A stretch of 64,000 bases of DNA from Porphyromonas endodontalis ATCC 35406 (GTDB taxonomy: Bacteria; Bacteroidota; Bacteroidia; Bacteroidales; Porphyromonadaceae). The notes beneath the pieces are model-generated. The model was not told the DNA's origin and did not search any database. It saw only the letters and a list, made by a program, of their open reading frames with translations. Positions 1-8,708 of this stretch are shown here, in pieces. How positions within the stretch are numbered: the stretch's first letter is position 1; each line of letters begins with the position of its first letter. A program made the translations under genes and the position numbers. Where the stretch lies: positions 1 to 64,000 of the forward strand of contig NZ_ACNN01000036.1 of assembly GCF_000174815.1 (NCBI RefSeq), read 5' to 3'.

Positions 1-17
1 TTCTTTTTTAGGAGCTT

Positions 18-1214
18 ATGCCTCATTCGAGTATAGAACGTTTCCTTGGCTACCTCCGCTACGAGCGCAATCAGTCGGAGCATACGGTTGCAGCATACGA
101 GTTGGATTTGCAACAGTATGTACGGTATGTGGAGGAGGTGCTAGGAGAGGAGTTTGTCCCCAGCGACGGGGATAGAGATCTGATCCGAGGTTTCTTGTCG
201 TCTCTAATAGAGCAGGGGCGGAAGAGAAGTTCCGTGCATCGCAAATTGAGTTCCCTCAAGAGTTACTATCGTTATCTCGTAAAGATCGGACTGTTGGAGC
301 AGAGTCCTGCTCGCTTGGTACGTGGCCCGCGAGGGGAGAGCCCGTTGCCTGCAGTGCTCTCGGAGCAAGAGATTAGTAACTTGCTTTATGCGCAAGAGGT
401 AGACAAAGACGATTTTGTCGCTCTGCGGAATCAATTGATCCTAGAGATGTTCTACGAGACGGGCATGCGTAGAAGTGAATTGGTGGGCCTTTTGGAGGGG
501 GGCGTTGATTTGTCTTCGAGGGTGCTACGTGTTTTTGGTAAGGGGCGGAAGGAGCGAATAATCCCCTTCGGAGATCGTCTTGCCGCACGTATCTCAGAAT
601 ATCTTGCACTCAAGCACCAAAAGGTAGGCTTATCTCAGATTTTTTTTGTTTCTTTGGGTAACCAACCTCTTAGCGGAGAGGTAGTGTATCAGATTGTACA
701 CGAGCGGTTGCAATCTATCCCAGGTTTGGCACGTCGAGGTCCTCACGTATTAAGGCATACATTTGCCACGGCTATGCTCAACAATGGAGCGCAGCTAATG
801 GCGGTAAAGGAGCTTTTGGGGCATAAAAGTGTGGCTACAACGGTACTATATACACACACTTCGCTAGCAGAGTTGCAACAGATGTATAACGCTCATCCAC
901 GAGCATCAAAGAAGAAGTCTATTATGGAAGTTAGGATTCAATCAGTACATTTTACCGCTACTATGGCACTAGAAGAGTTTGTACAAAAGAAGCTCGATCG
1001 TTTGGATCGTCTCTATGGAGGTGTAGTTAAAGCTGAGGTGGTGCTAAAGGTTGCCAAGGGAGGCGAAGATAAGAATAAGGAGGCTTCGATTCGTTTGGAA
1101 GTACCTGGTCCCGACCTTTTTGCAGAGAAGCAGGCTTCTAGTTTTGAGGAGGCTGTGGATTTGGCTGTAGATGCTCTTAAACGTCAAATCGAAAAGATAA
1201 AGGATCAGCATTAA
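18..1214 (+). CDS. Tyrosine recombinase (XerC/D) fused to ribosome hibernation factor (HPF/RaiA)
   Basis: A 398-residue reading frame carries two proteins. Residues 1-290 are a Xer-type tyrosine recombinase, which resolves chromosome dimers: an N-terminal SAM-like core-binding domain, then the catalytic set R151 (TGMR), K175, H243, R246 (HVLR), H269 (LGH) and nucleophile Y278. Residues 303-398 read as a complete short-form ribosome hibernation protein starting at an internal Met (ATG at 924), with the expected length of about 96 residues and conserved start MEVRIQSVHF. In related genomes these are normally two adjacent genes; here no stop codon lies between them. A purine-rich stretch (AAAGAAGAAG) before the internal ATG could allow separate initiation of the HPF part. 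The start at 18 follows an AGGAG box. A strong terminator at 1394-1434 ends the unit. Family identity is secure; whether one fused protein or two are made is open. Confidence 0.9.
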   Translation: MPHSSIERFLGYLRYERNQSEHTVAAYELDLQQYVRYVEEVLGEEFVPSDGDRDLIRGFLSSLIEQGRKRSSVHRKLSSLKSYYRYLVKIGLLEQSPARLVRGPRGESPLPAVLSEQEISNLLYAQEVDKDDFVALRNQLILEMFYETGMRRSELVGLLEGGVDLSSRVLRVFGKGRKERIIPFGDRLAARISEYLALKHQKVGLSQIFFVSLGNQPLSGEVVYQIVHERLQSIPGLARRGPHVLRHTFATAMLNNGAQLMAVKELLGHKSVATTVLYTHTSLAELQQMYNAHPRASKKKSIMEVRIQSVHFTATMALEEFVQKKLDRLDRLYGGVVKAEVVLKVAKGGEDKNKEASIRLEVPGPDLFAEKQASSFEEAVDLAVDALKRQIEKIKDQH

Positions 1215-1393
1215 GTATAGTCCTCAATCTTTGTTGAGGAGGATCCTCCCGATGTCTCTATTGAGGGACGTGGAAGTATTGCGCCGGAGGGAGGAGATCT
1301 GTAGGTTGTCTTTGAGACTTGCTTCACTCCTTCCAGTATTGAGGATTCAAGATATTTGTGACATAGATTGAGAGGACTTTTTTTTCGATACCG

Positions 1394-1434
1394 TGGGAGG
1401 GTATTTACTTCTAGAGTAAGCCCTCCCATTTTTA
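1394..1434 (+). terminator. Intrinsic terminator after xerC-hpf
   Basis: TGGGAGGG (1394-1401) pairs with CCCTCCCA (1421-1428), and the stem extends inward through TATTTACT/AGTAA. A run of five T follows directly. It lies about 180 bases after the recombinase-HPF stop. Confidence 0.8.
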
Positions 1435-1671
1435 TATCTTCTCTTTTCTCCAAAACGACCTCTAAACAACTTCTTTTGCCTTGAATCTCTCCTACAAAAA
1501 AGACCTAGAGAGACCTGTATGGTCATCCACATTCGGATGGTTTTGCCTAAACCGGAACCCCACGCTGAGCGTCTCTTCCCAGAGTTTATAGTCTAATTCC
1601 CAGTCGTACGGAAGAGGTCTCTTTTGAAAAAATCCCTAACTTTGCATAGGAATAAACAATATAAAATGTAT
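1435..1671 (+). promoter_or_regulatory. Fimbrillin gene upstream region with TAACTTTG -7 box
   Basis: A Bacteroidetes-type -7 box TAACTTTG is at 1637-1644, about 28 bases before the chosen ATG of the fimbrillin gene. I see no clear -33 TTTG at the usual distance. A short inverted repeat CTCTTCC (1573-1579) / GGAAGAG (1610-1616) flanks the expected -33 area and could be an operator, but this is a guess. The 1215-1393 stretch holds a small hairpin (CCTCAA/TTGAGG near 1220-1237) and no convincing gene. Confidence 0.45.
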
Positions 1672-3141
1672 ATGAAATCTACAGCAAAGATTCTATTTGG
1701 AGGTCTTTTTATGGGCGTTTTGTTGTTGGCTTGCCACACTTCGTCTCCCAATAAGGGAAAGACCACAACCTCTAGTGCAGACTCTGCCTACATCTCTTTC
1801 TCCTTAGATTGCCCCCAAGGGGTATTGCGCGACGGGAGTGAAGATCCTATCCATCAGGTTCGTTGCCTTTCTCTTTACATCTTCGATGGGGATAAGCCCG
1901 AGAGCAAATTGTTCGGGATTAAGAAGCTGGAGGGCAACATGGCTTCACCAACACCCATCAAACTCGTTCGCAAAGAGTGCTACATTCTCTCCTTTGTCAA
2001 TGTTACAGAAACGTTGGAAAGAAAGTTGCAAGGCTATACACAGCTCAAAGACTTCCGTGAGGCTATCAAGGGGGATATCGCCTATCTCGCAGACCTGGAG
2101 GGGGGTAAATTCCGTAGTGTAACCATGTCTCCCGTAAATAGCGCACCCTGCCATGTTACGGAAGATCAGTTTAGTGAAACAATAGAAGGGCTAGGGGGAA
2201 AACCAGCCTGTAAGCTAGAGGTAGAGCCGATGCTCGCTCGTGTTTTCGCTTATGGCACACCCCGCGTTGCGAACCAAGAAGCCCTGTTGTTGGATGAAAA
2301 TATCTCTTTTCGTACGATATGTTTCTCTCGGGATTTTGATTTAATACGTCGGACAAAGATGGAGGGAGAGGTGCAGCCTCTTGCCAAAGATTATGCCTAC
2401 AGTCCCGGTTATGAGGAGATAAAGGCTCAGTCTGCTGGCGCTTTGACGGATGAGTTTATAGGTAAATATCGAGTTGCTCCCAATCCAACGTTGTCTTTTG
2501 TTTCTGTGGGAAAGGATCGCAATAGCACAGACTTATCCAACAAGAGACTATACATAAAGGAGACAACTTGCCCACCCAATCATTTCCTTGTTTCCCTAAT
2601 TCCCCATATTGTCGTAAGGGCAAAGGTGGTACCAAAGTCACTAAAAGATCAACTAGGGACAGAAGAGGGTTGGATCCGTTATAAGGGAGGAGCGATGAGG
2701 GAGAGCGCATTTGCTTCTCTCGTACAAGAGGTGCTGAAAAATATAGATGCCTATGATAAGCCTGTAAATGGGATGCCTTCTGGATTTTTAGAGGCTTTGA
2801 AGCAGGGTTTGAAAGACTCGAAAAAGAAAGGTTTGATCACAGTTCGCAAAGCCTCCTTTACCATTAATGAGATACAATTCTATCACCAGTCTTACAATTA
2901 TTACCTTCTCCCGATTCGCCATTTCGGGCAAACAGAAGCGCCTTTGTGGAACTCCTTCGGGCGTTACGGAGTGGTGAGAAATAACGAATACGCCATCCAT
3001 CTTAATACAATTCTAGGATTTGGAAGTAACCTTTTCCCCGACAAGCTGACCACAGATCGTATAGCAGAAAAATCCTCTCTCTCCTTTACCCTCACTGTCA
3101 AGGAGCTCTCTTCGCATACAATTGAGGCTGATTTGGAATAA
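1672..3141 (+). CDS. Fimbrillin-family lipoprotein (FimA/Mfa1-like)
   Basis: About 490 residues. An N-terminal signal peptide ends in a lipobox (LLLAC), so it should be exported as a lipoprotein, as Bacteroidales fimbrillins are before Arg-protease processing. The early core has the fimbrillin-type strand VRCLSLYIFDGD and later ILSFVNVTE; the C-terminal part has YYLLPIRHFG and GRYGVVRNNEYAIHLNTI, which match the conserved end of Mfa1/FimA-type shaft or tip proteins. A longer frame can start at TTG 1624, but that lies before the -7 box at 1637-1644, so ATG 1672 (or 1666) is preferred. No other fimbrial genes lie beside it, so it is either an orphan subunit or an accessory tip component. Family call good, exact role unknown. 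Confidence 0.75.
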   Translation: MKSTAKILFGGLFMGVLLLACHTSSPNKGKTTTSSADSAYISFSLDCPQGVLRDGSEDPIHQVRCLSLYIFDGDKPESKLFGIKKLEGNMASPTPIKLVRKECYILSFVNVTETLERKLQGYTQLKDFREAIKGDIAYLADLEGGKFRSVTMSPVNSAPCHVTEDQFSETIEGLGGKPACKLEVEPMLARVFAYGTPRVANQEALLLDENISFRTICFSRDFDLIRRTKMEGEVQPLAKDYAYSPGYEEIKAQSAGALTDEFIGKYRVAPNPTLSFVSVGKDRNSTDLSNKRLYIKETTCPPNHFLVSLIPHIVVRAKVVPKSLKDQLGTEEGWIRYKGGAMRESAFASLVQEVLKNIDAYDKPVNGMPSGFLEALKQGLKDSKKKGLITVRKASFTINEIQFYHQSYNYYLLPIRHFGQTEAPLWNSFGRYGVVRNNEYAIHLNTILGFGSNLFPDKLTTDRIAEKSSLSFTLTVKELSSHTIEADLE

Positions 3142-3168
3142 AATCTCTCCCTAATAAGAGATCCGGTG

Positions 3169-3207
3169 CAGCCCTAAATCTGAAAAGGTTTAGGGCTGTT
3201 TTGTTTT
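3169..3207 (+). terminator. Intrinsic terminator after fimbrillin gene
   Basis: CAGCCCTAAA (3169-3178) pairs with TTTAGGGCTG (3189-3198), followed by TTTTGTTTTC. Placed 28 bases after the fimbrillin stop codon. Confidence 0.85.
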
Positions 3208-3325
3208 CGTTCTTCCCCTGAAACTCCAGGAAAATCAGCCTTAAAGTGCTCAAGGAGAGTAGGCTGCAATTTTGTGCCTAGAGGGGGAGTGGGGAGGAGT
3301 GTCCATCTAAATGCCATTATATACA

Positions 3326-3333
3326 TACCTTTG
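3326..3333 (+). promoter_or_regulatory. TACCTTTG -7 promoter box for the DUF4836-like gene
   Basis: TACCTTTG matches the Bacteroidetes -7 consensus and sits about 59 bases before the ATG at 3392. A clear -33 element is not visible at the expected spacing. The box argues that the in-frame ATG at 3311 is not the real start, because it would lie upstream of transcription. Confidence 0.5.
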
Positions 3334-3391
3334 TTGCCAAAAGTGCCAGCCAATAATGGGCTGGGAGTTTAAACTAAAAGATGATATAGAG

Positions 3392-4957
3392 ATGAAGACT
3401 TTTCGTTACACTTGGCTTGTGGCAACTTTGCTAGTTGTAGGACTTCTTGCCTCTTGTAGCCCTAAGGGCGCTAAGAAATTACTCGAGACGATCCCTCAAG
3501 AGAGCCTATTTGTTGGCTATTGCAACGGGGCAGATTTGATCAAAAAGGGGAACTTTGAAAAATATCTCCCCAAAGATGCTACCATAGATGAGGAGTTTAG
3601 CCTTATGATGGATTTGACCAAATCAATAAAGTTGCACGACCTTTTCTTCTTTATCACTCCGGAAAAGAATCTTACTTTTACCTTTTTCGTAAAAGACTTC
3701 AAGCAGTTTAGAGAAGCCTCTTCTAAGTTGGGCTATGGCGAACAAGGAGAGGAAAAAGATGGGTATTGGATTGCCTCTAATAATAATTCCACGATTGTAA
3801 GTAATAAAAAACAGGTCTGGATTTTTTCGAATGACATGGGCTTGGCGCCTCTTGAGGCAGTCAAGAAATATGTAGAAATAAAGCCTGAGAATAATGCTAA
3901 TACCATACCGCACATCAGCGATATCTATGCTAAAGATGCCGGTATGTATATGAATTATGCTCTTATTACTGACCTAGAAGAACTTCGCGGTCTGAACTTT
4001 AACCACAACTATGCAGCGGACCAAGATATAGATTGGCGAGACTGGGAAGAGGATTTGGAAGAACTCTCTAAAGAGGGGGTAGAGCAAGATGAAGTAGAAG
4101 CCATTGAGGAAGAAGCTCCTCAAACCATGGACCTTGAAAAAGCGCTCCCCATGCTCAAAGAGCAAAAGGACATGCGTGTAATTGCTACCATCTCTTTTGA
4201 GAAAAAAGAAATCAGGAGCGAAATCAAACTTTATGATCCAGAGGGGAAGCCCTACACTAGTCCTTTTATGAGTGATGTTAAGGTGACAAAGGAACTTCTT
4301 GCCAACTTCCCAAAGGATGTCGCACTTATTGCTGTTTCGTCTCTTGGAGAGAAAGCCTTAGACGCAGTGTGCCAGGCATTGGCTCTTACAAGTGCATCGG
4401 AATCTGAGGCTCTCTTGGCGAAGCAGGTTATTTGCCGTCTTGGGGGAGAAATAGCAGGAGGCGTAAAGTTGCCAAGCTCAATCATGGATTGGGATTCTGC
4501 CCCTGAGTACATGTTGCTCGCTCAGAGCAAGAATAGCGCCGAACTTCTTCTGCATCTGGATACCCTCTTGTGCCAAGGGACCGGGATGAAGAGTTCGCAA
4601 AATAATGGAGTGTATCACCTAGATGAAGACTTCTTTAATAGTGACAATGGTGCTTACTATGGGACTCTAAACAACTACGTGTACTACCGAAATGCACCTT
4701 TTGTTCAGCCCAAAGAAAGTGCTCTTGAGAACAAGTATATTGCCTCTTTTGTGGGGAGTTATGGGGGATTGTTCGTTGATTTGTCTTCCCAATCTTCTCT
4801 AAGCACGCTTGTAAAGCAATTTACAGAGTATAGTTTGGATGGATACCTAATGGTGCATATGTCTTCTCCGCACGAATCTACTATCGTCTTCCGCAACGAT
4901 GCTGCCGAGGGGGATAATATTCTAGAAGGATTCGTAAAACGCATGCTCCAAGCATAA
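3392..4957 (+). CDS. DUF4836-like lipoprotein
   Basis: 521 residues from the ATG at 3392, which gives a clean lipoprotein signal (hydrophobic LLVVGLLASC, lipobox LASC). The frame is open upstream to 3311, but that extension lies before the promoter box and encodes no signal. The mature protein begins with a segment of the type IPQESLFVGYCNGADLIKKGN, resembling the Bacteroidetes DUF4836 family of envelope lipoproteins with a repeated alpha/beta fold of unknown function. An acidic stretch (EEDLEELSKEGVEQDEVEAI) near the middle separates two halves. It is followed after 5 bases by the ABC ATPase gene, so it may share a transcript with that transporter. Function unknown; family assignment moderate. 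Confidence 0.6.
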   Translation: MKTFRYTWLVATLLVVGLLASCSPKGAKKLLETIPQESLFVGYCNGADLIKKGNFEKYLPKDATIDEEFSLMMDLTKSIKLHDLFFFITPEKNLTFTFFVKDFKQFREASSKLGYGEQGEEKDGYWIASNNNSTIVSNKKQVWIFSNDMGLAPLEAVKKYVEIKPENNANTIPHISDIYAKDAGMYMNYALITDLEELRGLNFNHNYAADQDIDWRDWEEDLEELSKEGVEQDEVEAIEEEAPQTMDLEKALPMLKEQKDMRVIATISFEKKEIRSEIKLYDPEGKPYTSPFMSDVKVTKELLANFPKDVALIAVSSLGEKALDAVCQALALTSASESEALLAKQVICRLGGEIAGGVKLPSSIMDWDSAPEYMLLAQSKNSAELLLHLDTLLCQGTGMKSSQNNGVYHLDEDFFNSDNGAYYGTLNNYVYYRNAPFVQPKESALENKYIASFVGSYGGLFVDLSSQSSLSTLVKQFTEYSLDGYLMVHMSSPHESTIVFRNDAAEGDNILEGFVKRMLQA

Positions 4958-4962
4958 GCAAA

Positions 4963-5610
4963 GTGCAAACAATTACCTTACAAGATACCCTGCCTTGTGT
5001 CTTCTCGGTAGAGCCACCTCTCCGGTCGGAGGTCTGGCTTCAGCCCGGGCTAGATCTAAAGCAGGGTGTCTCCTATCTTGTGTCGGCGGAGAGCGGTGCC
5101 GGCAAGTCGTCGCTGTGTGCCTATATCTGTGGTTACAGACGCGACTATAAGGGCTCGATTCTCTTTGATGGAAGGGATATAAACTCCCTTACCGTGAAAG
5201 ATTGGTGCAGGATAAGAAGGGAAGAAATTGCCTATTTACCCCAAGATTTGGCGTTGTTCCCTGAGCTTTCGGCGGCGGACAATGTATTCCTCAAAAACCG
5301 ACTTACCCATTACAAGTCCAAAGAGGAAATAGCTCGACTTTTCGATACCCTTGGGCTTAAGGATAAGTGGGATAGTCCCGTAAGTAAGTTGTCCGTGGGG
5401 CAGCAGCAGCGTGTGGCCATCATACGCCTACTTTGCCAAGCATGCCAATTCTATCTGATGGATGAGCCTGTGAGCCACTTAGATGAGGAGAATAATAGGA
5501 TCGTTGCAGAGCTTGTTCGGGACGAGGCGAAGAAGCAGGGTGCGGCTATTATATCCACCTCTGTTGGTAACCCCTTACTCCTCGATTATACGCATACACT
5601 CAAGCTATGA
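4963..5610 (+). CDS. ABC transporter ATP-binding protein (LolD/MacB-like)
   Basis: 215 residues, with a GTG start 5 bases after the preceding gene. Walker A is SGAGKSS, the Q-loop is YLPQD, the signature is LSVGQQQR and Walker B is FYLMDEP followed by the D-loop SHLD. This places it with the small ATPases of the LolD/MacB group, which power type VII ABC permeases working on the periplasm or cell envelope. The usual H-loop histidine after Walker B appears to be missing: the segment reads AAIISTSVG, with Ser where TH is expected. The last four bases overlap the permease start (ATGA), indicating translational coupling to its partner. The substrate cannot be read from the sequence. Confidence 0.85.
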   Translation: MQTITLQDTLPCVFSVEPPLRSEVWLQPGLDLKQGVSYLVSAESGAGKSSLCAYICGYRRDYKGSILFDGRDINSLTVKDWCRIRREEIAYLPQDLALFPELSAADNVFLKNRLTHYKSKEEIARLFDTLGLKDKWDSPVSKLSVGQQQRVAIIRLLCQACQFYLMDEPVSHLDEENNRIVAELVRDEAKKQGAAIISTSVGNPLLLDYTHTLKL

Positions 5611-6827
5611 ACCGCAATCTATTAGGGAAGCTCTTGCGTAAAAACGTAAGTGCAGGACAATTGATCGGCTTTGCTCTTGCTAATGTGATAGGGCTATGTA
5701 TCGTGATGATAGGGCTGCAATTCTATGCTGATGTACGCACTGTTTTCTCTAGCGAAGATAGCTTTATCAATAAGGATTATCTGGTGCTCACCAAAAAGGT
5801 GGGGGGATTAGATGCCGTAGGCGGCCTTTTCTCGAGGGGGAATAGCAAGACCGGGGTGTTTGCATCCAAGGAGATAGCGCAGCTCTCATCCCAGCCCTGG
5901 GTGCGTAAGTTAGGCACTTTCTCATCCTCCAAGTACAATGTGACGGCTGTTGTTGCTCAGCCGGGGCAGGGGGGCTTGGAGGCACAAATGTTTTTCGAAT
6001 CCATGCCCGAGGAGTTTCTCGATGTAGAGGGGGCTGCTTGGCATTTCGATCCGGTTCAGCCTCAAGAGGTGCCGGTTATCATCCCGAAAGATTATCTAGC
6101 TCTCTACAACTTTGGGTTTGCCTCGTCGCAAGGCTTGCCACGCGTTAGCGAAGGAATGGTGGGGTTAATCCCGATTCAATTCTATCTGACGGGGAGTGAG
6201 GGACAGAGCTTGAGCGTTACGGGACATATCGTGGGTTTTTCTAGTCGTATCAACACAATAATAGTGCCGGAGAGCTTTATGGAGTGGAGTAGTAGGCAGT
6301 TGGGGACATACTCTTCTGCAAACGAAGTAAGCCGAATAATCCTAGAGGTCTCTCAGCCCGGGGATGCAAAGGTGGAGCAATACCTCAATGCACATAATTA
6401 TGAGGTGGCAGGAGATAAGATGAATAGGAACAAAGCAAACTACCTCCTAACCATTAGTCTCGTTATTGTGCTCGCTGTGGGACTTCTTATCTCCACGTTG
6501 TCGTTTTTTATTCTCACCTTGAGCATCCATTTGCTCCTGCAGAAGAATACAGAGAAGCTGCGTATTTTGCTTCTATTGGGGTACTCTCCTTTTGAGGTTG
6601 CTCTCCCCTATGAGAGGCTTGTTTCTCTAGTGAATCTTGCCGTTTACATTCTTGCTGCGGGCGTGCTTTTTTTTGTGCGTAATCTATACCTTCCGAGGTT
6701 AGATGGACTTGCAACTCCCGGCAGTATATTCTCGTCTCTCAGTCTAGGTTTAATCATCATTCTTCTTATCTCTGTGGGGAATATCATTGCTATCAGACGC
6801 TTCATGAGGCGCCTTAGGTACCTATGA
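5607..6827 (+). CDS. FtsX/MacB-like ABC transporter permease
   Basis: 406 residues, start ATG overlapping the ATPase stop. One membrane segment lies near the N-terminus (about residues 18-38, IGFALANVIGLCIVMIGL). A large periplasmic domain of about 240 residues follows, then three membrane segments near the C-terminus (about 280-305, 325-350, 370-395). This 1+3 layout with a large extracytoplasmic loop is the mechanotransmission (type VII) ABC architecture seen in MacB, LolC/E and FtsX. With the preceding ATPase it probably forms a homodimeric envelope transporter. It is the last gene before the tuf promoter. Cargo is not predictable. Confidence 0.8.
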   Translation: MNRNLLGKLLRKNVSAGQLIGFALANVIGLCIVMIGLQFYADVRTVFSSEDSFINKDYLVLTKKVGGLDAVGGLFSRGNSKTGVFASKEIAQLSSQPWVRKLGTFSSSKYNVTAVVAQPGQGGLEAQMFFESMPEEFLDVEGAAWHFDPVQPQEVPVIIPKDYLALYNFGFASSQGLPRVSEGMVGLIPIQFYLTGSEGQSLSVTGHIVGFSSRINTIIVPESFMEWSSRQLGTYSSANEVSRIILEVSQPGDAKVEQYLNAHNYEVAGDKMNRNKANYLLTISLVIVLAVGLLISTLSFFILTLSIHLLLQKNTEKLRILLLLGYSPFEVALPYERLVSLVNLAVYILAAGVLFFVRNLYLPRLDGLATPGSIFSSLSLGLIIILLISVGNIIAIRRFMRRLRYL

Positions 6828-6873
6828 GTTTCTCAGAATCGAAATCTGCAAAGAAGTTTTTTTTCGCTAGAAG

Positions 6874-6905
6874 TTTGGTGATTTCTGATTTTGTGTGTAC
6901 CTTTG
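6874..6905 (+). promoter_or_regulatory. Promoter of the tRNA-tuf operon
   Basis: TTTG (6874-6877), 20 bases, then TACCTTTG (6898-6905): a near-perfect Bacteroidetes sigma-ABfr promoter. The first gene downstream is tRNA-Tyr at 7019, so the transcript has a leader of about 105 bases. Confidence 0.85.
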
Positions 6906-7018
6906 TCCTCGATTCTTGAATGCCCTCCTGTGGATTGGTGTGTTTACAAGAGAATGCAGATCGTCCTTCCCACTCAGAGGAGTGATAGTAGATAAGGGAT
7001 GATGCGCTATAGACGGAG

Positions 7019-7101
7019 GGGCAGTTACCAGAGTGGCCAAATGGGGCTGACTGTAACTCAGCTGGCTTACGCCTTCGGTGGTTCGAATCCATCACTGCCC
7101 A
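7019..7101 (+). tRNA. tRNA-Tyr (GTA)
   Basis: 83 bases. Acceptor stem GGGCAGT (7019-7025) pairs with ACTGCCC (7094-7100), discriminator A. Anticodon GTA at 7053-7055. A long variable arm and the GGTTCGAATCC T-arm are present, as expected for a class II tRNA-Tyr. CCA is not encoded. Confidence 0.95.
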
Positions 7102-7144
7102 CTCTTGAAGAGTGTAAATATAAGTCTCATTACGACTATAAGAT

Positions 7145-7216
<72 letters not shown>

Positions 7217-7304
7217 CTCTGGAGTAGGGCAAAGAGATCGTTGTGTTGCTCAAGTGAGAGGGTGCGCAATCTCCAAAGTAAGATCAATAAGAATATAAAT
7301 TGCT

Positions 7305-8495
7305 ATGGCAAAAGAACATTTCAACAGAACGAAACCGCATGTAAACATCGGTACTATTGGTCACGTAGACCACGGTAAGACTACTCTTACGGCAGCTATT
7401 ACGAAGGTGCTTGCTGATGCAGGTCTCTCGGAGGCTCGTTCGTTTGATTCAATTGACAACGCTCCTGAAGAAAAGGAACGTGGTATTACCATTAATACTT
7501 CACACGTTGAGTACGAAACAGCTAATCGTCACTATGCACACGTAGACTGCCCGGGTCACGCCGACTACGTTAAGAACATGGTAACGGGTGCTGCTCAGAT
7601 GGACGGTGCTATCATCGTAGTTGCTGCTACTGATGGTCCTATGCCCCAGACTCGTGAGCACGTGCTTCTCGCTCGTCAGGTAAACGTTCCTCGTATCGTT
7701 GTGTTCTTGAACAAGTGTGACCTCGTTGAAGACGAAGAAATGCTTGAACTCGTAGAAATGGACATGCGTGAGCTTCTCAGTTTCTATGACTACGATGGCG
7801 ATAATACTCCTATCATCCGTGGCTCTGCTCTTGGTGCTCTCAACGGAGATCCTAAATGGGTTGCCAAGATTATGGAACTAATGGAAGCTGTAGATACTTG
7901 GATTCCTCTGCCTCCTCGTGATGTGGATAAACCATTCCTTATGCCTGTAGAAGACGTGTTCTCTATCACAGGTCGTGGTACTGTAGCTACGGGTCGTATC
8001 GAAACCGGTGTTATTCACGTGAATGACGAAGTTCAGATGATCGGTCTCGGTGCTGAAGGTAAGAAGACTGTTGTTACAGGTGTGGAAATGTTCCGCAAGC
8101 TCCTTGATCAAGGTGAAGCTGGTGACAACGTAGGTCTCCTCCTCCGTGGTGTGGATAAGGATGAAATCAAGCGTGGTATGGTGCTCGCTCACCCCGGACA
8201 GGTTAAGCCTCACGATCACTTCAAGGCTGAGGTTTATATCTTGAAGAAAGAAGAAGGTGGTCGCCACACTCCTTTCATGCGTCACTATCGTCCTCAGTTC
8301 TACATCCGTACCCTCGACGTTACGGGTGAAATCAACCTCCCCGAAGGCGTTGATATGGTAATGCCTGGTGACAACGTGACGATCGACGTTAAGCTCATCG
8401 CTCCTGTAGCATGTAGCGTAGGTCTCCGCTTCGCTATCCGTGAAGGTGGTCGTACGGTAGGTGCAGGTCAGATTACAGAACTTATCGAAGACTAA
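7305..8495 (+). CDS. tuf: Elongation factor Tu
   Basis: 396 residues, the normal EF-Tu length. It delivers aminoacyl-tRNA to the ribosome as a GTP complex. GTPase motifs are [10 protein letters not shown] (G1), the G2 threonine region [14 protein letters not shown] (G3), NKCD (G4) and GSAL (G5), followed by the two beta-barrel domains. The codon use is strongly biased (for example CGT, GGT and CTC rich), as expected for a very highly expressed gene. It is co-transcribed with the two tRNAs upstream, and a hairpin downstream (8548-8616) may reduce readthrough into tRNA-Trp and secE. Confidence 0.98.
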   Translation: MAKEHFNRTKPHVNIGTIGHVDHGKTTLTAAITKVLADAGLSEARSFDSIDNAPEEKERGITINTSHVEYETANRHYAHVDCPGHADYVKNMVTGAAQMDGAIIVVAATDGPMPQTREHVLLARQVNVPRIVVFLNKCDLVEDEEMLELVEMDMRELLSFYDYDGDNTPIIRGSALGALNGDPKWVAKIMELMEAVDTWIPLPPRDVDKPFLMPVEDVFSITGRGTVATGRIETGVIHVNDEVQMIGLGAEGKKTVVTGVEMFRKLLDQGEAGDNVGLLLRGVDKDEIKRGMVLAHPGQVKPHDHFKAEVYILKKEEGGRHTPFMRHYRPQFYIRTLDVTGEINLPEGVDMVMPGDNVTIDVKLIAPVACSVGLRFAIREGGRTVGAGQITELIED

Positions 8496-8547
8496 TTCTT
8501 CCTCCTCTTTTAGCTCTCGTTAGAAGAGTGTAGAGGATGTACATAAT

Positions 8548-8616
8548 AAGAAGGGCACTTATCCTTTTGAGTGATCTCTTAGGGCTCTCGATGGAGGAGG
8601 GTGCTCTTCTTTTTAA
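8548..8616 (+). terminator. Attenuator-like hairpin between tuf and tRNA-Trp
   Basis: AAGAAGGGCAC (8548-8558) pairs with GTGCTCTTCTT (8601-8611), one G-T pair, followed by TTTAA after a run of T. It is placed just before tRNA-Trp, so it may be a partial terminator setting the ratio of tuf to secE-nusG transcription. No separate strong promoter is obvious after it. Confidence 0.6.
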
Positions 8617-8620
8617 GGAT

Positions 8621-8693
8621 ACGGGTTTAGCTCAGTTGGTAGAGCACTGGTCTCCAAAACCAGGTGTCGGGAGTTCGAGCCTCTCAACCCGTG
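8621..8693 (+). tRNA. tRNA-Trp (CCA)
   Basis: 73 bases. Acceptor ACGGGTT (8621-8627) pairs with AACCCGT (8686-8692), discriminator G. The anticodon stem CTGGT/ACCAG encloses CTCCAAA, anticodon CCA at 8654-8656. It is located just upstream of secE, as in many Bacteroidales. CCA tail not encoded. Confidence 0.95.
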
Positions 8694-8708
8694 CTAATAT
8701 CGTAGTAT

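Noticed and set aside
1211-1532. Small minus-strand frames after xerC-hpf
   Set aside because: They cover the terminator and have no ribosome site or domain.
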